Source: Lachnospiraceae bacterium | Lineage (GTDB): Bacteria; Bacillota_A; Clostridia; Lachnospirales; Lachnospiraceae | Assembly (NCBI GenBank): GCA_017416505.1 | Contig: JAFQCI010000026.1 | Coordinates: 1 to 64,000, forward strand | DNA: 64,000 nucleotides | Reading direction: 5' to 3' | Shown: one piece after another, positions 53,334 to 63,463 of the stretch | Layout of the letters: each line of letters begins with the position of its first letter | How positions within the stretch are numbered: position 1 is the first letter of the stretch | The notes under the pieces: model-generated | The model's input: the letters and a program-made list of their open reading frames with translations, nothing else | Told to the model about the DNA's origin: nothing | Database searches by the model: none | Position numbers and translations under genes: made by a program

Positions 53334-55094
53334 TTACTGCCATTGGTCTGCCATGGTATAAAACTGATAATATATTCCTTGTTTTTCCATCAGTTGTTCA
53401 TGATTTCCTTCTTCCACGATTCCATCTCCCGTCAGCACCAGGATTCTGTCAGAATTTCGAATACTGGATAATCGATGCGCGATGGTTAACGTAGTCCGCC
53501 CTTTAGAAAGTTTCGCCAATGATTTGGCAACTTCAAATTCACTTTCATTGTCCAAGGCTGAAGTAGCTTCATCTAATATCAGTATGGGTGGATTTTTTAA
53601 GAACACTCTGGCAATACTGATTCTTTGCTTTTGTCCACCGGACAGTTTTACGCCACGTTCTCCGATATAAGTATCATATCCGTCTTTTAATTTTTGAATA
53701 AATTCATCTGCACCGGCAAGTCTGGCTGCTTCCATTACCTGCTCTCTCGTTGCCTCAGGTCTTCCATATATGATATTATCATACACAGTACCGGAAAACA
53801 GATACACATCCTGCTGAACCACACCAATCTGTTTTCTTAGGCTTTTTAAGGTAAATTCTTTTACATTTCGACCATCCAGTCGAATACACCCGGAATCAAT
53901 ATCATAAAACCTTGGAATCAGATTGCAAAGGGTAGTTTTTCCTCCACCAGAAGGTCCCACAATAGCAACCCTTTCGCCAGCTTTAATGGAAAGATTTAAA
54001 TTCACAAACACCTGATTATGGTCATCCGGATACTCAAAACTTACATTTTCAAATTCAATATTTCCCTCCACCTTATCCAGTGGCTTTGCACCCTCTTCAT
54101 CAAAGATTTCAATATCTGCATCCATGATTTGAAGGAATCGTTCGATTCCGGTCATACCTCTTTGGAACTGTTCTGCAAATTCGATGATTCTTCGTATGGT
54201 AGCAATCAATGTTGTAACATAGAGCATATATGCCACCAAATCTCCCGGTTGTATCAGACCTTCAACCATAAAGATACCACCGCCTGCCAAAACAGCCAGA
54301 TACATCAACCCATCAAACATTCTGGTAACCGTTTGAAATGCCGCCATATATTTATAAGTTTCTTTTTTAATTTCAAAAAATTGCTGATTATCTTCTGCAA
54401 ACTTGGCATTTTCCATGTCTTCATTGGTAAATGCCTTTACGACTTTCTGACCTAACAGACTATCCTCAATCCGGGCATTCAGTTCCCCAATCTGGTGTCT
54501 TTGCTTGGAAAAAGCCTTTTTCATTCTTCGATTCAATTTCATACACACCATCACCATAACCGGTACGATACAAAAGATAATCAAGGTCAACCAGACATTT
54601 ATCGTAGATAAAATGGCAAAACCTGCAATTACCTTAATTCCTGCAATAAAGAATTCCTCCGGACAATGGTGGGCAAATTCCGTAACATCGAATAAATCAT
54701 TGGTGATACGCCCCATAATCTGTCCTACTTTGGTATTGTTGTAATAGGTATTGGATAATTTCTGCAAATGGGCATATGCATCCCTTCGCATCACAGTTTC
54801 AATCTTGGCTCCCATAACATGTCCTACATCTGCCATATAATAATTTGCGATGCTGTCAATGATTCGAAGTCCAAAATATAAAGCACCTAACAGCAAAACT
54901 GTTTTAATGGACAATGAGGCTAAATCTTCTATTCCTGTATTAGTAATATACCGCATAATCAAAGGAAGTATTAACTCACAAACTGTGGTGAGTGCCGCGC
55001 AAAACAAATCCAAAGCAACGGTTCCTATATGCTCCCGGTAATATGGTAAAAAACGCCTTAAGAGTTCTTTTGTCTTATATTCTCTTGTATTCAT
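53334..55094 (-). CDS. ABC exporter (fused permease-ATPase, MsbA/LmrA type)
   Basis: The product is 586 aa, a half-transporter that works as a dimer. Six membrane helices lie in about 15-325. The ATPase domain (about 340-575) has Walker A GPSGGGKTT, the signature LSGGQKQRISIARV, Walker B ILILDEATSALD, and H-loop TIAHRLSSI. The exported substrate is unknown: lipid, drug or peptide. It has its own terminator and no obvious partner gene, so a homodimer is likely. The 145-base gap upstream (55095-55239) shows nothing recognisable. Confidence 0.93.
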   Translation of the reverse strand: MNTREYKTKELLRRFLPYYREHIGTVALDLFCAALTTVCELILPLIMRYITNTGIEDLASLSIKTVLLLGALYFGLRIIDSIANYYMADVGHVMGAKIETVMRRDAYAHLQKLSNTYYNNTKVGQIMGRITNDLFDVTEFAHHCPEEFFIAGIKVIAGFAILSTINVWLTLIIFCIVPVMVMVCMKLNRRMKKAFSKQRHQIGELNARIEDSLLGQKVVKAFTNEDMENAKFAEDNQQFFEIKKETYKYMAAFQTVTRMFDGLMYLAVLAGGGIFMVEGLIQPGDLVAYMLYVTTLIATIRRIIEFAEQFQRGMTGIERFLQIMDADIEIFDEEGAKPLDKVEGNIEFENVSFEYPDDHNQVFVNLNLSIKAGERVAIVGPSGGGKTTLCNLIPRFYDIDSGCIRLDGRNVKEFTLKSLRKQIGVVQQDVYLFSGTVYDNIIYGRPEATREQVMEAARLAGADEFIQKLKDGYDTYIGERGVKLSGGQKQRISIARVFLKNPPILILDEATSALDNESEFEVAKSLAKLSKGRTTLTIAHRLSSIRNSDRILVLTGDGIVEEGNHEQLMEKQGIYYQFYTMADQWQ

Positions 55095-55239
55095 CCTATG
55101 ACCTCACTTTTAAGAACATTGAACCAAAATTGATTCACCAGCATAATCCATAAAACATAAGGAAGAGCATTTTTCCTAAAGTTAAGCATATATCGTGAAT
55201 AATTTTTGGATTCTTACATCTTAACACTCTTACTACCGA

Positions 55240-56025
55240 TTATGCAATATCCTTTTTACAGTATTTCATAAAGGCCACCACAATCCCTATAACACCATAT
55301 AACATTCCAAGTACTACAAGTCCTGCATCCAGGCTGACATTACTGATAATATCTGCCCCTTCTGTATATCCAAAAGGAGTAATATATTTTAAAAATTTTG
55401 CACTATCCGAAATATTCGCAATAATGTTTAAAAAATATAACATTGCAGCAATTCCCAGACCGATTCCAAATCCGCCTCTTCGAAGAAAGGCAGAAATTCC
55501 AAAACAGATACCTGCAATTTCTATCTGCAAAAATAAAAAAGCAAGGTGTAATAATAAAATTTCTTTCCATGGTATCGTTTCTTTTATCAAAGCAATGGAG
55601 GCTATGGATAAAAGACATACCAACACATTCATAATAAGAAGCTGTATCATGACTGCCAGTAACTTTTCTCCAACAATTCTTCCTCGACCAACAGGATGGG
55701 TTAATAAAAACTCTGCGGTATGTTCCTTTTCCTCTTTTGCCAAGATGGACACACCACAAAGTGCAGCAAAAAACGCCCCACCAAGTCCTAAGATATTTCC
55801 ACATTCTACCGCATAATATCCCATAAGACTTCCAAAATTAATTCTATCCATTCCAAAGGCTTGCGTAAAACTTCCCATGGAGGTAAACATATCGCTGACA
55901 CCCTCCATTTCCCCCTTCATTTCAGGGAACAAAAAGACACAGATTGCAAGCAGAAAACCAATGGCTGTGGTCCAAATGATAAGAGCTTTTTTCCCTTGCT
56001 TTAGTTCATGTTTCATCAATGTCAT
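55240..56025 (-). CDS. ABC-2-type permease
   Basis: The product is 261 aa with six membrane helices. It starts with the common MTLMKHELKQGKKALIIWT segment, followed by a long loop (about 35-75) and FAALCGVSILAKEEKEHTAEFLLTHPVGR, a conserved coupling motif of ABC-2 permeases. It partners with the ATPase encoded just upstream; its ATG overlaps that gene's stop (ATGA). The substrate is unknown. The TetR gene at the head of the operon suggests induction by the exported compound. Confidence 0.9.
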   Translation of the reverse strand: MTLMKHELKQGKKALIIWTTAIGFLLAICVFLFPEMKGEMEGVSDMFTSMGSFTQAFGMDRINFGSLMGYYAVECGNILGLGGAFFAALCGVSILAKEEKEHTAEFLLTHPVGRGRIVGEKLLAVMIQLLIMNVLVCLLSIASIALIKETIPWKEILLLHLAFLFLQIEIAGICFGISAFLRRGGFGIGLGIAAMLYFLNIIANISDSAKFLKYITPFGYTEGADIISNVSLDAGLVVLGMLYGVIGIVVAFMKYCKKDIA

Positions 56026-56903
56026 ATTCTATTTCCCTCCTTTTCATAGTAATGCATAAAAATTTCCTCTAAATCCGGTTCCGATATGGTTAAATCCAAG
56101 ATATGTTTACCAGAAAGCTCCTGCACCAGCTCATTGATATCTCCCCCATAAAGAAAATCAATCCCAGTCTCCACTTTTTTATAATCCCGAACTCCGGAAA
56201 GATTCGATAAATCCAGATTACCCTGAATATGAATCCTTTTTGCGTTGGTCTTTGCCAAAGCATCGACACTATCACAGGCAATCAAACGTCCTTCCCTTAT
56301 AATAGCCGCCCTTGTACAATAATTCTGTATTTCGGACAATATATGAGAGGATAAAAATACTGTAGTTCCTTTTGCATTTTTCTCCTTTAGAATATCAAAA
56401 AATTCCCTTTGCATTAGCGGGTCTAAGCCACTGGTAGGTTCATCTAAAATACAAAGCTTTGGATTGTGTAAAAGAGTACAGACGATGGCTACCTTCTTTC
56501 GATTACCAAAAGATAATTCTTCTACTTTTTTTGTCGTATCCAGTTGAAGCCTTTCACATAAAATATCAGCCTCTTTTTTACAGTCCTTTTTTCTTAGTCC
56601 GGCGGAAAAAGAAATGATATCCTTCACCTTCATTCCGGAATAAAACATAGCCTCCGAAGGGAGATAGCCTATGTCTTTTAAGATTTCCTTCTTTTCTTTT
56701 TCAATGTCCTTCCCAAACACCTTAGCTGTTCCACTGCTACTTTTCATCAATCCCAATACGGTTCGGATGGTAGTACTTTTTCCAGCTCCATTAGGTCCAA
56801 TAAATCCAAAAAATTCTCCTTCTTTTACTTCAAGGTTTACATCTATGATTCCCCTGGATTTTCCATAATACTTTGTAAGCCCTGATGTATGTATTGCATC
56901 CAT
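56022..56903 (-). CDS. ABC-2-type ATPase
   Basis: The product is 293 aa from the ATG at 56903 with GGAGG upstream, two bases after the tetR stop. Walker A is GPNGAGKSTTIRTVLGLM, the signature is LSFGNRKKVAIV (SFGN instead of SGGQ, common in this branch), and Walker B is LCILDEPTSGLDP. A C-terminal extension of about 80 residues follows the H-loop LSSHILSEI. It works with the ABC-2 permease downstream. Confidence 0.92.
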   Translation of the reverse strand: MDAIHTSGLTKYYGKSRGIIDVNLEVKEGEFFGFIGPNGAGKSTTIRTVLGLMKSSSGTAKVFGKDIEKEKKEILKDIGYLPSEAMFYSGMKVKDIISFSAGLRKKDCKKEADILCERLQLDTTKKVEELSFGNRKKVAIVCTLLHNPKLCILDEPTSGLDPLMQREFFDILKEKNAKGTTVFLSSHILSEIQNYCTRAAIIREGRLIACDSVDALAKTNAKRIHIQGNLDLSNLSGVRDYKKVETGIDFLYGGDINELVQELSGKHILDLTISEPDLEEIFMHYYEKEGNRI

Positions 56904-56905
56904 AG

Positions 56906-57538
56906 TTAGTCCTCCTTTTTTCTTAAATAAATCTGCTTCCAAAAATCAAGCAATTTCATAAAATCCTTTTCCAGCTTATCCACATCGACAGGTCCCTGAT
57001 GCTCTATTTCCCAAAGATATCCCTCGGCTGCCATATATATTTCCCGGTACATCATATCAAAATCTAAACCTTCTATAAACTGCTCAGGATCTACGTTTAC
57101 CTTGGTGCTATTTGCCTTAAAGTCATTATATTTTGCATAACTTTCCCGAATCTCTTCCCGGACTTCCGAATCCTGTTCTCCAAAGGCTTTTACCACAAAG
57201 TTGCCCATATCAGGATATTTTTTCATGATTCTTATTTTTGCCTGCATTCCGGAATATAACATTTCAAAAAAATCTGTTTTTTCATAACAGCCACTTTCTG
57301 TCAGATATTCAATAGTAATCTTAGCACAGGTTTCCCAAAGAAAAAGATATAATTCTTTTTTATTGTGAAAATAGTGAAATAACAAGGACTTGCTGATACC
57401 CGCAGCATCCGCAATTTCACTCACAGGACTCTTTTTATAGGAATTTTGCGAAAATACTTTAAATCCTGCATTGATGATTCTTTCTTGTTTCTCTATTGGT
57501 AACTCAAAAAATTTCTCGTTAATGTTACTCACCTCCAT
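56906..57538 (-). CDS. TetR-family repressor
   Basis: The product is 210 aa. The N-terminal helix-turn-helix is typical (RIINAGFKVFSQNSYKKSPV, then SEIADAAGISKSLLFHYFHN). The ligand domain (about 60-210) is helical and not recognisable by substrate. It heads the operon tetR-ATPase-permease with a two-base gap and should repress it. A rough dyad (GGTCAA...TTAACC) surrounds a TATAAT-like box upstream, but it is too imperfect to call. GGAGGTGAG lies just after the annotated ATG, so the true start is uncertain. Confidence 0.88.
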   Translation of the reverse strand: MEVSNINEKFFELPIEKQERIINAGFKVFSQNSYKKSPVSEIADAAGISKSLLFHYFHNKKELYLFLWETCAKITIEYLTESGCYEKTDFFEMLYSGMQAKIRIMKKYPDMGNFVVKAFGEQDSEVREEIRESYAKYNDFKANSTKVNVDPEQFIEGLDFDMMYREIYMAAEGYLWEIEHQGPVDVDKLEKDFMKLLDFWKQIYLRKKED

Positions 57539-57655
57539 AAACCGAATGGGTTAATCTTAATTATACTTCGTTGACCGTTTTTGAGAAGACCCCTTTTACT
57601 AAAATTTTATGTTGCTTGGAACAAAGTAAACTTTTTCCCATAATAGTTATGAAAA

Positions 57656-57685
57656 AACCTCCCGTCTTCTTTTCGACGAGAGGTT
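57656..57685 (-). terminator. Terminator after lemA
   Basis: AACCTCCCGTC and GACGAGAGGTT pair at 10 of 11 positions, with a T run on the - strand. The sequence AGTTTCGCAATTGTC next to it resembles the end of the 63385 element. Confidence 0.75.
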
Positions 57686-57712
57686 ATAGTTTCGCAATTG
57701 TCTGTTACAAAA

Positions 57713-58288
57713 TTAAAATTGGAAGGTATCTGCCCCTATTTTTACATTTGCTTTTTCATTTTCACTTGCCTCTAATAAAGCATTCTTTTTAAATCCAAGC
57801 ATCTTGGCAAATATGGATTTTGGAAACAGCATAATTTGTGTATTGTACTTGGTTACCACATCATTGTAGAACTGACGAGCCTTTGCGATTTTCTCTTCTG
57901 TATCCGATAACTCATCCTGTAATTTCATAAAATTAGTATTTGCCTTTAATTCCGGATAATTTTCGCTAATTACCATAATTCGTGCTAATTCCTTATTTAA
58001 TTCTACATTTGCCTGATATGCTTCCCCTGTATTTGAAGCATTCACCATCTTGCTTCTTAATTCGGTTACTGCAGTCAATGTTCCTTTTTCGTAATTGGCA
58101 TACCCTTTTGTGGTTTCAATCAAATTAGGAATCAAATCTGCCCTTCTTTTTAACTGAACATCTACCTGGGCACCCTGGTTTTCCACTCTGTTTTTCAGAA
58201 CCACCAAACTGTTATACACCTTAATTATGTATACTAAAAGTAACACTACCACTACTGCTGCTATTATAGGTATTATCATTCCATTCAT
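57713..58288 (-). CDS. LemA family protein
   Basis: The product is 191 aa. One N-terminal membrane helix (about 5-23, IPIIAAVVVVLLLVYIIKVYN) is followed by a long helical bundle with the family motif NRVENQGAQVDVQLKRRADLIPNL. ARQFYNDVVTKYNTQIMLFPKS near the end is also typical. It probably sits at the membrane with its bundle on the cytoplasmic or outer side. Its ATG overlaps the stop codon of the preceding membrane protein gene (ATGA). This pairing with DUF2207-like proteins is common; the function is not established. Confidence 0.93.
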   Translation of the reverse strand: MNGMIIPIIAAVVVVLLLVYIIKVYNSLVVLKNRVENQGAQVDVQLKRRADLIPNLIETTKGYANYEKGTLTAVTELRSKMVNASNTGEAYQANVELNKELARIMVISENYPELKANTNFMKLQDELSDTEEKIAKARQFYNDVVTKYNTQIMLFPKSIFAKMLGFKKNALLEASENEKANVKIGADTFQF

Positions 58289-59385
58289 TTTGCATTTCTC
58301 CTTTTCATAATCTCTTCTATAATTCTTTGATTTTCTTCTAATACTACTGCATAAATCAAATAATCATCCCATAAAACTACTTGTTCCTGGTCTGCTTCAC
58401 TTAAATTTGAATAATCATGGATAAAGTTTTTCATTCCATAGATGCATTCTGTCATCTCATTTCCAAGTGACGTTCTCTTAAACCATTTTATGTTTGTTAC
58501 CCTTCCTATCAAACTGGCAATTCCCGCCAATGGAGATGCCAAAAATAATAAAAACACAATGACATACAAAAACATTTCTGCCATAACCGGATAATATTCT
58601 GGGTAATTACTTAAATATTCTAATTGCTCTCCTAAAAGTATCCCCTCTGGTGCCTGATCCAGAATTTCTGAAAATGGCTCCATTTTTTCATTTAAAGAAA
58701 ATGTCATTACAATTACGATTATCAATAAAATAACTGGAATTAACGTCGATAAACAACAACTGGCAGACCCTTTCTTATCCAATTTTCCTTTTCTTGCAAT
58801 ATAACCCTCATTTATCGCTTCCTGCTCTACCAGGCGCTGCCATTCTTTATCATATTCTATCCCCTGCTGTCCTTGAACCAGTTTATTTATTAGATAACGG
58901 TCACTTTCTTTTAAGGAACTTTCATTAAGATGTTCCACCTGATATTTTCCATCGATTTCCGTTAAAATTCCCATTTCTTTATATTTTAAAATCGAGGCAG
59001 CAATATCTTTTCTAGGCTCCAACTTTAAATCCGAAAGCAAACTAATCGCCCCTGGCGATAGTCCATCCAGTTTATCTCTGTAGTAATCAAAATCCTCTAC
59101 AGTAATGAAGGTATTATTCCGCATGGTCTGTTTTCTGGCACTACGAATTAAAAGTTTTACTACCAAAAAGGGAATTATGGATTGAACAAATACGGAAAAA
59201 GCATAAATAAATAGAATGACAAGTATCACAGGTAAAGAACTGTCTGCCGCTAGTACTTCCTTCCTTGCATCACTGCTTTTATAAAAGCCCCAACAAAAAA
59301 ATGCCATCGGTATGAGCCAAGTCAACCGTTCCAATAACACAAGGCGATTCAAGGATTGGCTCTGATATACTTTTTTCTTTTTCAT
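58285..59385 (-). CDS. Membrane protein resembling the C-terminal half of DUF2207
   Basis: The product is 366 aa. Hydrophobic segments lie near residues 15-35, 45-70, 210-230 and 265-290. Between them is a soluble region (about 95-205) with a winged-helix-like stretch (LSPGAISLLSDLKLEPRKDI, then ILKYKEMGILTEIDGKY). This matches the cytoplasmic part of DUF2207 proteins, but the usual N-terminal extracytoplasmic domain is missing. It overlaps lemA by four bases, so the two are made together. The function is unknown. Confidence 0.7.
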   Translation of the reverse strand: MKKKKVYQSQSLNRLVLLERLTWLIPMAFFCWGFYKSSDARKEVLAADSSLPVILVILFIYAFSVFVQSIIPFLVVKLLIRSARKQTMRNNTFITVEDFDYYRDKLDGLSPGAISLLSDLKLEPRKDIAASILKYKEMGILTEIDGKYQVEHLNESSLKESDRYLINKLVQGQQGIEYDKEWQRLVEQEAINEGYIARKGKLDKKGSASCCLSTLIPVILLIIVIVMTFSLNEKMEPFSEILDQAPEGILLGEQLEYLSNYPEYYPVMAEMFLYVIVFLLFLASPLAGIASLIGRVTNIKWFKRTSLGNEMTECIYGMKNFIHDYSNLSEADQEQVVLWDDYLIYAVVLEENQRIIEEIMKRRNAK

Positions 59386-59471
59386 CCTTCTTTCCTCTCC
59401 TTTCTACCAACTAAAATATTATAGCACTCTTTGTCAATTTATCACAACCATTATCCATGTAAAAAACAAAA

Positions 59472-59524
59472 AAAGAAAGCATTCCACTGTAAATGTTTTG
59501 CATTTAACTCTGAATACTTTCTTT
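59472..59524 (-). terminator. Terminator after the second chemoreceptor gene
   Basis: AAAGAAAGCATTC and GAATACTTTCTTT pair with one mismatch. An inner AAATG/CATTT stem completes the hairpin, and a T run follows on the - strand. Confidence 0.75.
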
Positions 59525-59582
59525 TTAATGTTTTTATTTCTGCCTAAATTTTCACTTTGTCATGTTTCTTAGATTCAATTTC

Positions 59583-61277
59583 TTAAATTGAATCCAATTT
59601 AAACTTGCTGATAACTTCCTGTAAATTTTTCGCAAGTTTTGCCACATCATCACTGGAAACAGATACTTTTTCAATGGCTTGTTCCTGAGTGGCAACAGAA
59701 GCTGCGGCTTCTTCCATACAGGCTGCATTTTCTTGAGAAAGTGCAGATAAATCTCCGATTACCTCTACTACCATCTTTTCATTTACCTTCATTTCCTCTG
59801 TAGACTCGCCTAATATCGTACATTTTTCTTCCATATCCTGTACGTTTCTCATAATTTCTTCAAATTTCTCTTTGGTATCGTTTACACTTTCTCCCTGTTC
59901 TTTCGAAGTTTCCTCCATCTGCTTCATGGTCTTTAAAGCCTCTTCTACTTTCTTTACCAACTGATTAATAATTCCATCAATTTCATTCGTCAAGGCATTG
60001 GTTTGTTGTGAAAGATTTCCGATTTCCGTAGCTACTACTGCAAAACCTCTTCCGGCTTCACCTGCTCTGGCAGATTCGATGGATGCATTCAAAGCAAGCA
60101 GATTGGTCTGGCTTGCAATATTTTGAATCTGAACACTGGCTTCTTTAATCTTTTCAGCCTGTTCACCGGTTTCATTCATAACCTTAAATACCTGCTTGGA
60201 GTTCTGATTATTTTCTTCTGTTTTTTCCACCAATTCATCCAGAACTTCTACACCCTGTTGTTTAATCATGCCTACTTCTTTCGTAGTTTTACTTAAACTT
60301 AACATATTTTCTTCTACTTTTTCCACCAGAAGACTTAAATCCACCATCTTAGAATTTCCTTCTGTGGTTTGTTGTGCCTGAATCATGGCACCATTAGCAA
60401 CTTCATCTACGGTCTGGGCAAGCTGCTCTCCACTATCCTTTACTTCACCACACACCTTGGACAAATCTTCTGAATGGTCGGTTAATTCGCCGGATACGTG
60501 TTCAATGTTTTCAATCATATGTATCAGACTTTCCTGCATGATTAAAAAGCCGTTACTGATTCCGCCGATTTCATCATTTCTCTTTTGATATTTTTCCAAC
60601 ACAGCATCATCCTGAGTGGTTAAATCATAATTAGATATCTTATCAATGGCTTTACTTAAATCTGTCACAGGACGTAACACTAACTTACGGATAATAAAGA
60701 TTAATAAAACAATTAAAATAACCGCAAAAATCATACAAGTGGCCGCTAATGTAACAATGGAGCCTTTTAAAATCTCTCCCATGGTCTCATCATCCACAGG
60801 AACTCCGATATTCAATGCACCTTGTAAATTACCTGAACTGTCATAAATCGGATTTAATACATCCAGTGTAGTTTTTCCACTTACCGGGTCTTCGTAATAT
60901 CCCACATAAGCTTCCCCATCTCTGGCTGCTGCAATACTTCCTTCGTCTTCCAATACAAGTCCGATTCTATCATGATTACTGTGGGCAACAGCAGTTACTT
61001 CACCATTTACATCTTCTATGTATAATGCGTAATTAAACCTTCCATCCTCATTCATCTTATCAACAAAGCTCTGATAATCTTCCACCGACGTATATTGCCC
61101 ATTTCCCAGTTGTTGACTGTACGCCACCACTAAATCATAGTCCTTTTCCTTCCACTGTTCCATCACTTCGTTCTTAAGAACTACTACAGAAACAACCGTC
61201 AATGACATAAAGGAAATCAGCAACGCTATGGCAACCATAATTCCTATTTTTTTGTTAATGCTTCCTCGTTTCTTCAT
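59583..61277 (-). CDS. Methyl-accepting chemotaxis protein, Cache-type sensor
   Basis: The product is 564 aa. Membrane helix 1 (about 10-32) and helix 2 (about 172-196) flank a single-Cache sensor ([20 protein letters not shown], then [20 protein letters not shown]) that likely binds a small metabolite outside the cell. A HAMP domain ([16 protein letters not shown]) and a signalling coiled coil with tip [20 protein letters not shown] follow. GGAGG precedes the ATG, and a clear sigma-A-like promoter lies upstream. It is a single gene. It is related only in its signalling half to the receptor at 34253. Confidence 0.94.
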   Translation of the reverse strand: MKKRGSINKKIGIMVAIALLISFMSLTVVSVVVLKNEVMEQWKEKDYDLVVAYSQQLGNGQYTSVEDYQSFVDKMNEDGRFNYALYIEDVNGEVTAVAHSNHDRIGLVLEDEGSIAAARDGEAYVGYYEDPVSGKTTLDVLNPIYDSSGNLQGALNIGVPVDDETMGEILKGSIVTLAATCMIFAVILIVLLIFIIRKLVLRPVTDLSKAIDKISNYDLTTQDDAVLEKYQKRNDEIGGISNGFLIMQESLIHMIENIEHVSGELTDHSEDLSKVCGEVKDSGEQLAQTVDEVANGAMIQAQQTTEGNSKMVDLSLLVEKVEENMLSLSKTTKEVGMIKQQGVEVLDELVEKTEENNQNSKQVFKVMNETGEQAEKIKEASVQIQNIASQTNLLALNASIESARAGEAGRGFAVVATEIGNLSQQTNALTNEIDGIINQLVKKVEEALKTMKQMEETSKEQGESVNDTKEKFEEIMRNVQDMEEKCTILGESTEEMKVNEKMVVEVIGDLSALSQENAACMEEAAASVATQEQAIEKVSVSSDDVAKLAKNLQEVISKFKLDSI

Positions 61278-61359
61278 AAGCGTTCTCCTCCACTCAAATT
61301 ATTTGCACTTTCCATAAAAAAAATATAATTTGGAAAAATATTTTGTGCATATTACTAAT

Positions 61360-61388
61360 ATTTTACCCCTTTTTTATCCATAAGTCAA
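61360..61388 (-). promoter_or_regulatory. Sigma-A-like promoter of the second chemoreceptor gene
   Basis: TTGACT (61383-61388) and TAAAAT (61360-61365) are spaced by 17 bases on the - strand, about 75 bases before the ATG. No sigma-28 motif was seen, although chemoreceptors often use one. Confidence 0.65.
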
Positions 61389-61405
61389 ATAATTTAACTC
61401 AAAAA

Positions 61406-61421
61406 ACGCTCCTATAAGCGT
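61406..61421 (-). terminator. Terminator after the DUF2812 gene
   Basis: ACGCT and AGCGT form a short stem around CCTATA, followed by TTTTTT on the - strand. Confidence 0.65.
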
Positions 61422-61525
61422 TATCATTTGTAAGCAATAACAAATTGAACTTTTACATATAAATTCGTTGCCATTTCCCCAAAAATCATATTATCTTTGT
61501 TTTTTATTTCTTCCTATCTCTTTTC

Positions 61526-62926
61526 TCAATTTAAATCTAATGCCTGTTTTACCATAGAAATCGTATTTTCATTATATTGAAGCTCTTCACAAATAATATA
61601 CATAACCTTATCCTTATAAATCACAAGCCTTCCTTCTCCTTTCAATTCCTTATCCCATAAGGAATACACCATATCTGCTCCCCAAAGTTCTCCTTCCTCC
61701 TTGGTAATATCTTTACATTCATAGAAAGACTGTTCTAAATACTCATCAACATAGGAATCCAACAGCTTATCCCAACTACTATTTACTATCTCATAACTTA
61801 ATAAAGGTCCTATGTCCTGCACCTCTTTATCAAAATACATCTGTTCATACATATGATACTCCCCGAAAATAGACCTATAATTAAATGCGGTGGTCTGATG
61901 ATACTCCACTCCCTCTGTTATAATGCCTAGTTCTTCCATGGTCAGTGGTATTTCGTCTTCACTAATGGTCATATATACATAACATTTTTCCTCTTCATCG
62001 TAATATTTTACTTTTTGCGAATTAAAGTCAAAGAAATCAATAAATAATACTAAAATAGAGCCTGTAATGCAAATGCCGCATCCAATCACAGAAAAAACAA
62101 TGGTAAAAATAACATTGTCCTGGCGGCTCATTTTCTTGTTTCCTTGTCGGAAAAATTCCAAAAGATACATAAATACAATAGAAACCAATATTGTTGCTGC
62201 AAATACATAGCCCATTTTTCCCAGGCTGCACAAGGATATTAACATACAGATAGCAAAACATAGATACAGGATACAAGTAACTTTATGATATTTTTCCACC
62301 TTCTTCTTTTCAACATATTGAATCTTTTGTCCATTCTGAACCCGTTTTTTATTTTTCTTATAAAATTGGTTATAACGGAGCATTTCCATGGAAACACTAA
62401 CTATGATTCCTATATATGCAATGATAAGCGGTAAATTTCCCCCAAAGACAATGAACTGGTCTACCATATTGGCTCCTGTAAATTCACGGAATACTCCGGA
62501 TAAAATCTGCATCAGCAAAACAAACACCAGGGAAAGCCAGCTTGCTCCCCTTGTAACCATCATATTCTTATGAATAATTTTTAGTTTCAATTCATCATCT
62601 GTCTGAATATCCACAGGATTCTCTTTTTCCGTGTAAAAAAACTGTATTTTCCCATTAGTGAACAAAAATTTCCATCCACATTGTTCACAATATTCAATGT
62701 ATTCTTCCGTTTTCGCTTCTGGTCTTGTGTCAAAAATAGATGCCTTTTCAAAAACATCCACTGCAAAATGTACCTTCTTAGGTTCGCATTTTTCAAAATA
62801 ATAAAAGATTCCTCTTTGTTTTACAAACATAAATCCCTTTGCTGCCTGTTCTTCTAAAAATTCCTCCAGTGCCTTTAAATCATATGACCCTGCAAGAAAC
62901 ATTTTTCGTATCATTGATTCTCCCAT
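61526..62926 (-). CDS. DUF2812 membrane protein
   Basis: The product is about 466 aa. The start at 62926 or 62914 is uncertain; GAAAGGAATGG and GGGAG precede them respectively. The N-terminal DUF2812 domain (about 1-110) has KALEEFLEEQAAKGFMFVKQ, FYYFEKCEPKKVHFAVDVF, and YCEQCGWKFLF. Six hydrophobic segments span roughly 125-330. A soluble C-terminal domain without a known fold follows. DUF2812 genes almost always sit next to PadR regulators, as here (the PadR gene ends 110 bases upstream). The function is unknown; a role in envelope stress or antibiotic response is only a guess. Confidence 0.82.
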   Translation of the reverse strand: MGESMIRKMFLAGSYDLKALEEFLEEQAAKGFMFVKQRGIFYYFEKCEPKKVHFAVDVFEKASIFDTRPEAKTEEYIEYCEQCGWKFLFTNGKIQFFYTEKENPVDIQTDDELKLKIIHKNMMVTRGASWLSLVFVLLMQILSGVFREFTGANMVDQFIVFGGNLPLIIAYIGIIVSVSMEMLRYNQFYKKNKKRVQNGQKIQYVEKKKVEKYHKVTCILYLCFAICMLISLCSLGKMGYVFAATILVSIVFMYLLEFFRQGNKKMSRQDNVIFTIVFSVIGCGICITGSILVLFIDFFDFNSQKVKYYDEEEKCYVYMTISEDEIPLTMEELGIITEGVEYHQTTAFNYRSIFGEYHMYEQMYFDKEVQDIGPLLSYEIVNSSWDKLLDSYVDEYLEQSFYECKDITKEEGELWGADMVYSLWDKELKGEGRLVIYKDKVMYIICEELQYNENTISMVKQALDLN

Positions 62927-62999
62927 ATTTTTACCATTCCTTTCTACTGTCTTCACTCTGTTTATTTCCTAGGAAGTTCCTTTTCTTTGCTCTTTTATC

Positions 63000-63032
63000 G
63001 TTACTGTCCACTCGTGCCTCGTAAACAGTAAC
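63000..63032. repeat. 33-bp GTTACTG-family palindrome
   Basis: GTTACTGT and ACAGTAAC are perfect 8-bp arms around CCACTCGTGCCTCGTAA. The core CTCGTGCCTCGTAAACAGTAAC is identical to bases 9-30. It lies between the PadR gene and the DUF2812 gene, directly after the padR stop. Confidence 0.75.
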
Positions 63033-63035
63033 CTT

Positions 63036-63347
63036 TTATCTTCCAAGTAGTTCTTTTCCCTCTTCTATCATCTGGCATAATCTTTCATATTCTTTTTCCA
63101 GCATTTCTTTTCCATACTCTGTAATAATATAACTTCTTTTTCTCCCCTCCACCTTAGTTTCCTCAATCATTTTTTCCTTTAGAAACTTATCCAGCAATGC
63201 GTAAGAAGTTCCAGGACCAACCCTGATTCTTCCCTTTGATATTTCTTCCACCTTTTGCATAATATCCACTCCACACCGTTCCTCAAGCAGTGCAAGTAAA
63301 ATATAGTACATAGGCTCACTTAAGGTTTGTAACTTTTCTCTTGCCAC
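63036..63347 (-). CDS. PadR-family transcription regulator
   Basis: The product is 103 aa from a GTG start with AAGGAGGG upstream. It is a short PadR winged helix: LSEPMYYILLALLEERCGVD, IRVGPGTSYALLDKFLKEKM, and KRSYIITEYGKEML. It lacks the longer C-terminal domain (subfamily 2). It pairs with the DUF2812 gene downstream. Its own promoter is full of ATCGAT repeats (63464-63519), a likely self-repression site. Confidence 0.92.
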   Translation of the reverse strand: MAREKLQTLSEPMYYILLALLEERCGVDIMQKVEEISKGRIRVGPGTSYALLDKFLKEKMIEETKVEGRKRSYIITEYGKEMLEKEYERLCQMIEEGKELLGR

Positions 63348-63384
63348 TTCTATATTCCCTCCTTGCTTAATACAAGTTTTCAGT

Positions 63385-63450
63385 TAATTGCGAAACCATG
63401 ATATTTTGTATGAAAGTGATTCAAAATAAATCTTGATAATTTCGCAATTA
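63385..63450. repeat. 66-bp palindromic element, shortened relative of the 49246 element
   Basis: TAATTGCGAAA (63385-63395) and TTTCGCAATTA (63440-63450) are perfect inverted arms. The left part matches the left arm of the 206-bp element at about 36 of 42 positions (for example ATGATATTTT and AGTGAT), but the GC-rich core is missing. It lies in the padR leader. Confidence 0.7.
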
Positions 63451-63463
63451 CCTAATTCCTAAA

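Noticed and set aside
55403..55816. Overlapping frames on both strands within the ABC-2 permease gene
   Set aside because: The permease frame alone shows proper membrane helices and the conserved coupling motif; the others are shadows.
57539..57600. Possible TetR operator with dyad GGTCAA...TTAACC
   Set aside because: The two halves are imperfect and too far apart (about 16 bases) to be called by eye.
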